This document shows, one piece after another, positions 5,753 to 10,481 of a DNA stretch of 10,481 nucleotides; positions within the stretch are counted from its first letter, which is position 1; every line of letters begins with the position of its first letter. A program made the position numbers and the translations under genes. Below the pieces are notes generated by a model. The model had not been told where the DNA came from, did not search any database, and worked only from the letters and a program-made list of their open reading frames with translations. This DNA is from an uncultured Candidatus Melainabacteria bacterium (GTDB taxonomy: Bacteria; Cyanobacteriota; Vampirovibrionia; Gastranaerophilales; Gastranaerophilaceae), in contig CAKUZO010000061.1 of the NCBI GenBank assembly GCA_934717895.1, forward strand, positions 1 through 10,481. The letters run 5' to 3'.

Positions 5753-5790
5753 CCAAAATCGTCATACTTCCCTTAGAATGACGACTTTGG
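5753..5790. repeat. Palindromic intergenic repeat at a convergent junction, copy 2 of the GTCGTCATTCT family
   Basis: The arms CCAAAATCGTCAT (5753-5765) and ATGACGACTTTGG (5778-5790) are complementary over 13 bp with one mismatch, which becomes a G-U pair in minus-strand RNA. The minus-strand half GTCGTCATTCTAAGGGAA matches the repeat at 946-976 at 16 of 18 positions. It sits between the ends of the SEC-C gene and the YibE/F gene. T-rich but interrupted sequence follows on both sides, so it may serve as a weak bidirectional terminator. Confidence 0.7.
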
Positions 5791-5809
5791 TCGTAATTTA
5801 GATGCTTTT

Positions 5810-6946
5810 TTATTTTTTATCCAGATTTGAAAAATCAATCTTATTTTCGTTGCTCTTTTTAATCAAATACGCTGCAACGATTGCCGTAATCGGCACACAG
5901 AAAAGGATTGCAATACTTCCAATCAGAGCTGAAAGGATTTCTGTCGCAACTTGATTTAGGTTAAAAAACTTATTCAAATCAATATTACTAGACAACAAAA
6001 CAAGCGGTAATGAACTTCCCAAATAAACCAAAATCAAAGTATTTGACATTGTTCCAATAATATCGCGCCCGACATTCATTCCGGAGTTAAAAAGTTGTTT
6101 GACAGTCAGTGTCTTATCCGTTTCATAAATTTCATTTACGGTACTTGCAATTGAAACGGCTGTATCCATCAACGCTCCAAGTGCTGCGATTATCATTGAT
6201 GCGGCAAGAATTCCGGTAAAACTTAAATCCGGTCTTGCTGTATACAAAAACATATTTTCTTCCCCGGCAAAACCTGTCAAATGTGCAAAGTAAATCGCAA
6301 GCATTGAAAATCCGCCTGCAAAAATCAAACTTATTGACGTTCCGATAATCGCCGCTGAACTCTTTGAATTAAACCCACCTACAAGATAAACCGTCACGAT
6401 TGTTGAAAGAATTCCAACCAATACGGCTGATGCAATCGGACAAAATCCATTCAATATCATTGGTATTAAAACAAAAAATATTAAGCACATCGTTGAAATA
6501 ATAGAAATTATGCTTGTTGCACCTTTTTTCTTTCCAATAAACAACAACAACGCAAAAAATATTGCTGTAAAAATATAAATCTGGTTATCTCTTTGAATAT
6601 CTGCAATAAAAATATCCACATCATCAGGAGTAGAAACGGTGTCGTCAAGTGGCTCCAAATTCAAAACAACAGTGTCACCTATTGTTAAATTTATGTCATA
6701 AGCAGGGTTTCCGGTAAGCATATTATCAACAAGGCGTTCAGTGCCCTTAAATTTTCCAGTCAAAACCTTTACGGTTACAACCTGCTTTGTAGTTTCCTCA
6801 CCCTGATTAAGCCCCTTTGCATCTTCATATTGAATTTTCTCAACCAATCCGGTTTCTGACGGCAAAACAGGTTTTCCACCGTCATCAGCAAATGATGGAA
6901 TTACAAAGCCAATTAACAAAAATAAAATTATTAAAAATTTCTTCAT
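5810..6946 (-). CDS. YibE/F-family multispanning membrane protein
   Basis: A 378-residue protein from the ATG at 6946. The frame extends upstream to a GTG at 6961, but that codon overlaps the GGGAGA ribosome binding site (6959-6954) that serves the ATG, so the shorter form is chosen. Residues 1-20 are a signal peptide (MKKFLIILFLLIGFVIPSFA|DD). Residues 21-120 are an extracytoplasmic, beta-rich domain. Hydrophobic segments then run from about 122 to 363, perhaps seven or eight. The family signatures GALMDTAVSIAS (257-268) and GRDIIGTMSNTLILVYLG (293-310) are clear. The biochemical function of YibE/F proteins is not established; a transport role has been suggested. It is the last gene of a leftward cluster, 61 nt after the IctB-like gene with no terminator between. 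Confidence 0.9.
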   Translation of the reverse strand: MKKFLIILFLLIGFVIPSFADDGGKPVLPSETGLVEKIQYEDAKGLNQGEETTKQVVTVKVLTGKFKGTERLVDNMLTGNPAYDINLTIGDTVVLNLEPLDDTVSTPDDVDIFIADIQRDNQIYIFTAIFFALLLFIGKKKGATSIISIISTMCLIFFVLIPMILNGFCPIASAVLVGILSTIVTVYLVGGFNSKSSAAIIGTSISLIFAGGFSMLAIYFAHLTGFAGEENMFLYTARPDLSFTGILAASMIIAALGALMDTAVSIASTVNEIYETDKTLTVKQLFNSGMNVGRDIIGTMSNTLILVYLGSSLPLVLLSSNIDLNKFFNLNQVATEILSALIGSIAILFCVPITAIVAAYLIKKSNENKIDFSNLDKK

Positions 6947-7007
6947 GCTCACATCTCCCACAAATCAGTCTAGCACAAAGTTCAACCAGATTAAATAGAA
7001 ATAAGAG

Positions 7008-8330
7008 CTAATTTTTGCAATCTTCAACTGATGTCAAAGTTCCTGCAATCGCAACCATAGTCCAGAACACAAACTGAATTTGCGGTCTGAAAAATACTGT
7101 ATCAACAAAACCATGAATACATACAGCACAAATTGAAATTCCAGCCGTTGCTACGAGAATAACTGCCTTCGTATTTTCTGATTTCAAGATAAATTGAACA
7201 GAATTTTTTACTAAATTTATCAAAAATCCGACAAATGCAATCAGTGCAAAGATACCACTTTCAACAGCGATTTCCAAGAAAATATTATAAGCACTCAATG
7301 CATCAAAACCTGTCTTCATGTACAATCCATAAATTTCTCTGAAATTTTGGTTTCCTACTCCGATTCCTAAAAGCCAGTTGTCTTTAAACATTTCAACAGA
7401 TGAGTGGTAAACGTTAAATCTGAACGAATTTGAGGAATCCTGCCTCATTGCAAATATAGACAAAACTCTTGCTCTCAAAGACGAAACCAACAATATTGCA
7501 CTTGTCGCAAACGCAACCACACCACCAACAACTGACAAATATATTGTTTTGTAGTTTTTCCACAAATATTTTGCACTAACTGCAAACATAGAGCAGAAAA
7601 TCACCATCATTCCAATATAAGAGCCTCTGCACCCTGTTAAAAACAATGTCAAAGTTGACAACAAGGCTAAAACAACACCTACAATTGATAGTTTATATTT
7701 TCTATCTGCCAAAAAGTATGCAGAAAGTCCATACAAAGCAGGAATTCCGGCAACGAAATATCCGCCCAAAAGGTTCGGATTGAAAGGTTTTAGAGTTCCG
7801 TAAACCCTTGTCATAACCTCTTCCGGATTTAAGCCTGAAACATCTTGCCAACCTGAGATTTCTTCAACATGAGAAAAGTTTTGTAAAAATCCGACAACTG
7901 CCTCAAAACTTACGCATAATCCAATTGCGCCAAGCAAATACGGAATTTTACTTTTGTTATTTTTCAAATATTGCATAAGTGAAAAATAAAAAGCCATATA
8001 AGTAAAAGTTTTGAAAAAACCTTTCAAGCTCAAATGGAACAAAGTTGAGCCGGCAAGACTTATTATAACAATCATAAAATAAGCCAAAAGCCACAGTTCA
8101 TATCCTCTGCACGACAAAGTTTCATCAGGCTTTGTTAATACTTTTACAACTGTTAAAAACACTGTGATTAAGGCAATGAACCCGATTACGTCCGAAGACA
8201 TTACGGTAGACGCCAAAAATACAAGCATTATTGAGGCAAAAATCAATTTGTCTATGTGTTGCAAAAATAAGCTGTTTTTATACAAATATTCTGTTTTTTG
8301 TTGAGAAAATTTTAATATTTTATTGAACAT
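7008..8330 (-). CDS. IctB/O-antigen-ligase-family membrane protein
   Basis: A 440-residue polytopic membrane protein with about ten to twelve hydrophobic segments. Motifs fit the IctB branch of the Wzy/WaaL (O-antigen ligase, PF04932) superfamily: R176-VYGTL, N184-PNLLGGYF, LTGCRGSYIG (231-240), DNWLLGIGVGNQNF (317-330), SAYNIFLEIAVESG (346-359), and the IctB-like ending HGFVDTVFFRPQIQ (406-419). IctB was named for a proposed inorganic-carbon role in cyanobacteria. Other superfamily members join or polymerise glycans on lipid carriers. Next to a heptose kinase, a role in surface-glycan assembly is the better inference. Its start overlaps the end of the DUF4330-like gene by 11 nt (ATG 8330, upstream stop 8322-8320), which implies translational coupling. 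Confidence 0.88.
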   Translation of the reverse strand: MFNKILKFSQQKTEYLYKNSLFLQHIDKLIFASIMLVFLASTVMSSDVIGFIALITVFLTVVKVLTKPDETLSCRGYELWLLAYFMIVIISLAGSTLFHLSLKGFFKTFTYMAFYFSLMQYLKNNKSKIPYLLGAIGLCVSFEAVVGFLQNFSHVEEISGWQDVSGLNPEEVMTRVYGTLKPFNPNLLGGYFVAGIPALYGLSAYFLADRKYKLSIVGVVLALLSTLTLFLTGCRGSYIGMMVIFCSMFAVSAKYLWKNYKTIYLSVVGGVVAFATSAILLVSSLRARVLSIFAMRQDSSNSFRFNVYHSSVEMFKDNWLLGIGVGNQNFREIYGLYMKTGFDALSAYNIFLEIAVESGIFALIAFVGFLINLVKNSVQFILKSENTKAVILVATAGISICAVCIHGFVDTVFFRPQIQFVFWTMVAIAGTLTSVEDCKN

Positions 8331-8886
8331 CGTTGTTTTCGTTTATTGAATTATGAAATTTATCATCATTAGTTTCAGGCATAACTTTTAAGTCTGAAAC
8401 AGTACCGTTGAATTTGTAATCTTTACCTTCAAGAGTAATAGGCAAACCAATTTTAATCTTGTTACCGCCAACGACAGCACCATCTTTTGTAATCTTAGCA
8501 GTGTCTTTTAAAGTAACAGTGATGTCGTACATATTCGCCTGAGAAACATCTTCTACAACCATTACTTTTTTGCTGTTCAAAATCGGTAAAACAATTTTCT
8601 TTCTGTCTGCTTTTACATCAACGATATCCAAGTCTGTATAAGGAACATTTCTGATACTGATAAATGTTTTGTCATTTGCTTTCATTGGAATTTCGTTTCC
8701 TGTAAGAGTTACCCCTCTAACAAAAACTTGGAATGAAATTTGAGAAGTTGCCTCAATTTGCTTAGCTGCTGTTTGTCTAAAATTTTTGTAAGTAAAAAAT
8801 CCGACAAGTAACGCCACAATTACACCTGCAATTATAATCAAATCCACAGGTCTAAACTTTTTTAATATTTCTGTTAATTTTTCCAT
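8320..8886 (-). CDS. DUF4330-like single-pass membrane protein
   Basis: A 188-residue protein. The start ATG at 8886 has GGAGAG (8901-8896) 9 nt upstream. A short cytoplasmic basic N-terminus (MEKLTEILKKFRPVD) leads into one TM helix at about 15-33. A beta-rich extracytoplasmic region of about 150 residues follows. The stretch GGNKIKIGLPITLEGKDYKF and the following NGTVSDL (about 139-166) resemble the conserved core of DUF4330 proteins, which occur in Cyanobacteria and some Firmicutes. That match is from memory and not searched. No catalytic motif is seen and the function is unknown. It is co-transcribed with the heptose kinase 40 nt upstream and overlaps the IctB-like gene, so it may be an accessory subunit of the same envelope process. 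Confidence 0.85.
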   Translation of the reverse strand: MEKLTEILKKFRPVDLIIIAGVIVALLVGFFTYKNFRQTAAKQIEATSQISFQVFVRGVTLTGNEIPMKANDKTFISIRNVPYTDLDIVDVKADRKKIVLPILNSKKVMVVEDVSQANMYDITVTLKDTAKITKDGAVVGGNKIKIGLPITLEGKDYKFNGTVSDLKVMPETNDDKFHNSINENNDVQ

Positions 8887-8926
8887 TTTAAAGTTCTCTC
8901 CATATATTTTTATTAATTACTGTTGG

Positions 8927-9931
8927 CTATAATTTGTCAACAGCACTTAAAATCTCATCTATTGTTGTTGTTGCACAACCAAACTGTCTAACAACGATAC
9001 TTGCGGCAATGTTTCCGATAATTGCAGCATAAGAAGGTTCTGCACCACATGCCAACGCAAGTGTATAAACAGCAGTAACAGTATCTCCAGCACCTGTAAC
9101 ATCAAAAACTTCTGACTTGTTGAATACAGGAATTTTGGTATAATTTCCATGAGCCCTTGCAACAAACATTCCATCTGCCCCACAAGTTATAAGAACAGAT
9201 TTTGCATTTGTTTCAGCAAGCAATTTGTCGCCGGCACGTTTCAAATCTTCCTCATTTTCAATAAAAAATCCGACAGATTTTTGAGTATCCGGAAGGTTCG
9301 GCGTCATTGACGTAACGTTTTTATAAACCTCTAATTCCTTTTGAGCATCAACCACAACAACTTTGTTGTATTGATTTGCAAGTCTTATTGTTTCTTGAAT
9401 AATTTTAGGAGTCAAAGTGCCGATGTGGTAATTTGAAAGAATTATCGCATCATGTTCAGGAATAGCTCTTTCAATTTGTTTCAAAACTTCTTCTTCTATT
9501 TCAGGGCTCAAAAGTTCGTTAGTTTGCCTGTCAATTCTAACAATCTGCTGAGTTATAGAAGTTGTAATTGAGCCTGAAATTCTTGTTTTAGTCGTTGTTT
9601 TTCTTGAAGGGTCAACGACCAAAAGTCCACAATTAACGTTTGCTTCTTCAAATGTTTCACGAAGTTGAGTTGCTTGAAAATCGTCTCCGCAAACCCCGAT
9701 TACGCTAACTTTTCCACCATTAAGTGTTGAAACGTTATGAGCAGCGTTTGATGCAGCACCTAAAATTAATTTTGTATTTGAGTGACGCAAAATTAGAACG
9801 GGAGCTTCTCTCGAAATTCTTTCAGCATCTCCGTATATCATTTCATCTATTGCCAAATCGCCAATTACCAAAACTTTTGGTTCACTCAATTTCTTTATAT
9901 GAGAAATCAATTGTTCTTTGTTTATATACAT
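8927..9931 (-). CDS. hldA: D-glycero-beta-D-manno-heptose-7-phosphate kinase-like (RfaE domain I, PfkB family)
   Basis: A 334-residue protein from the ATG at 9931. The frame opens at a GTG at 9946, but that GTG overlaps the GAGG ribosome site (9944-9941) lying 9 nt before the ATG. The fold is that of a ribokinase/PfkB carbohydrate kinase. VLVIGDLAIDEMIYGDAERISREAPV (20-45) closely matches the start of the HldE kinase domain. LGAASNAAHNVSTLNG (57-72) is the substrate/nucleotide signature, with A in place of the usual second G of GGAANVA. DVTGAGDT (277-284) is the PfkB C-terminal signature with catalytic Asp283. The enzyme phosphorylates heptose-7-phosphate at C1 in ADP-heptose synthesis for LPS core or other glycoconjugates. 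It is a kinase-only form: no nucleotidyltransferase domain follows, so a separate HldC-type enzyme would be needed. First gene of the leftward cluster. Confidence 0.9.
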   Translation of the reverse strand: MYINKEQLISHIKKLSEPKVLVIGDLAIDEMIYGDAERISREAPVLILRHSNTKLILGAASNAAHNVSTLNGGKVSVIGVCGDDFQATQLRETFEEANVNCGLLVVDPSRKTTTKTRISGSITTSITQQIVRIDRQTNELLSPEIEEEVLKQIERAIPEHDAIILSNYHIGTLTPKIIQETIRLANQYNKVVVVDAQKELEVYKNVTSMTPNLPDTQKSVGFFIENEEDLKRAGDKLLAETNAKSVLITCGADGMFVARAHGNYTKIPVFNKSEVFDVTGAGDTVTAVYTLALACGAEPSYAAIIGNIAASIVVRQFGCATTTIDEILSAVDKL

Positions 9932-10046
9932 AAAAATAATCCTCACGTGTATATTAACACAAATAAAAATTTTATCAAAATTAAAAAAATATCTTGTACT
10001 GTAAAGTTTTTTGAATTATGATAGCAAAAAAAATTTTTACAAGCTT

Positions 10047-10052
10047 TATAAT
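10047..10052 (+). promoter_or_regulatory. Candidate -10 box of the rightmost gene
   Basis: A perfect TATAAT lies 19 nt before the chosen ATG at 10072, in the 140-nt gap between divergent genes. No acceptable -35 box is seen at 16-18 nt spacing, so the promoter call is weak. The AAAGG ribosome site (10060-10064) lies just downstream. Confidence 0.35.
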
Positions 10053-10071
10053 AGCATCGAAAGGTAAAAAA

Positions 10072-10481
10072 ATGATTACAGCAATTAAAAACAACTATTT
10101 TACAAACTTCACAACTCCTAATAAACTAGGCGTTTCTACTCAAAACAAGAATAACAAGGTTAATTTCAATTATGCGACAGACAGCGTTTCTTTTTCTGGA
10201 AGTACCAAAACAATAGCAAAATTGTCCGAAGCAAGTACCGAATTAGTTCAAAGATTTGCAAAAAGTTTGAAATTGAACAAATTATATAAAATAGACAATC
10301 CTACAGAGCAAATAAGGCTTGCATCTGTTGCAAATCCAAAAGCTCCGGAAGAACGTTCTCTTTTTATTCAATATTCAGCATATTCAAGAAATAATTCTGC
10401 AAAATACTTAATGTTTTCTGTTAACAACGCAGGCGAAGTCTATGAAAGTGGCAACAAGCTTAAAGAGTCAAAAGATTTAAC
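10072..10481 (+). CDS. Unrecognised protein, N-terminal 136 residues (3' end outside the window)
   Basis: Open from the ATG at 10072 to the window end with no stop. AAAGG (10060-10064) with a 7-nt spacer supports this start. An in-frame ATG at 10018 would add 18 residues but lacks a ribosome site. The N-terminus MITAIKNNYFTNFTTPNKLGV is polar and rich in Asn and Thr, without a signal peptide. It is followed by DSVSFSGSTK at about 37-46. From about residue 47 the sequence becomes more ordered, with a helical KLSEASTELVQRFAKSLKLNK stretch and beta-like SLFIQYSAYSR and YLMFSVNNAGEVYESG segments. No domain was recognised. The short SVSFSG word after a low-complexity N-terminus may be a lineage-specific tag, but this is speculative. 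Codon use resembles its neighbours. Confidence 0.8.
   Translation, partial: MITAIKNNYFTNFTTPNKLGVSTQNKNNKVNFNYATDSVSFSGSTKTIAKLSEASTELVQRFAKSLKLNKLYKIDNPTEQIRLASVANPKAPEERSLFIQYSAYSRNNSAKYLMFSVNNAGEVYESGNKLKESKDL

Noticed and set aside
6947..6961. GTG start 15 nt upstream for the YibE/F gene
   Set aside because: The GTG overlaps the GGGAGA ribosome site, and the signal peptide begins properly at the ATG (6946).
9932..9946. GTG start 15 nt upstream for the heptose kinase
   Set aside because: It overlaps the GAGG ribosome site that serves the ATG at 9931.
9951..9978. Minus-strand TTGATA-16-TAATAT as promoter of the heptose kinase
   Set aside because: The implied transcription start near 9944 would fall on the ribosome binding site, leaving almost no leader. 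The match is also only moderate in very AT-rich DNA.
1..10481. DGR reverse transcriptase or template repeat, CRISPR array, transposase or phage genes
   Set aside because: Looked for on both strands. No RT motifs, no second copy of the variable region, no regularly spaced repeats and no recognisable transposase or phage protein were seen.

Overview
The window looks like a piece of chromosome from a low-GC, probably host-associated bacterium with a two-membrane envelope. The best guess is the non-photosynthetic cyanobacterial relatives (Melainabacteria, Candidatus Gastranaerophilales type). This is an inference from several signs together: a prepilin with an FTLAEVLITLGIIGVVAA-type signal, an IctB-type membrane protein and a DUF4330-like protein (both best known from Cyanobacteria), a heptose-phosphate kinase, and AT-rich intergenic DNA. 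The 16S end present is only 52 nt, which is too short to place the organism.

Layout. Positions 1-350 hold the 5' end of a leftward 16S rRNA gene with its leader and promoter. Positions 350-1056 hold no confident gene: a CATG-rich stretch, then a long leftward open frame that looks like a broken or phase-off gene. That frame contains a tract of ten G (minus strand) and a short dispersed repeat. Next are a rightward secreted coiled-coil protein (1211-1639) with a clear terminator, a leftward prepilin-like protein (1805-2911), and a leftward tRNA-Pro(CGG) (3068-3144). Two rightward genes follow: a membrane TPR protein (3268-4347) and a SEC-C zinc-motif protein (4419-5690). A palindromic repeat sits at the convergent junction near 5770. 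Leftward from 9931 runs a probable four-gene operon: heptose-7-phosphate kinase, DUF4330-like protein, IctB/O-antigen-ligase-type protein, and YibE/F-type membrane protein. A divergent rightward gene runs off the right end.

How the genes work together. The leftward operon fits cell-envelope work: the kinase makes an activated-heptose precursor, the polytopic IctB/ligase-type protein may act on surface glycans, and two membrane proteins of unknown role accompany them. The rightward genes are not linked by any recognised pathway.

The most interesting object is the prepilin-like gene. Its last ~90 residues resemble a DUF1566/C-type-lectin-like fold. The final ~30 codons before the conserved C-terminus are strikingly GC-rich and built largely of NNY codons, as expected for the variable region of a diversity-generating retroelement (DGR). 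No reverse transcriptase or template repeat is visible here, so any DGR would have to act in trans. The first codons of the same gene share a 33-nt segment with the G10-tract locus near 1000, which suggests a duplicated leader cassette, one copy of which may be switched by tract slippage.
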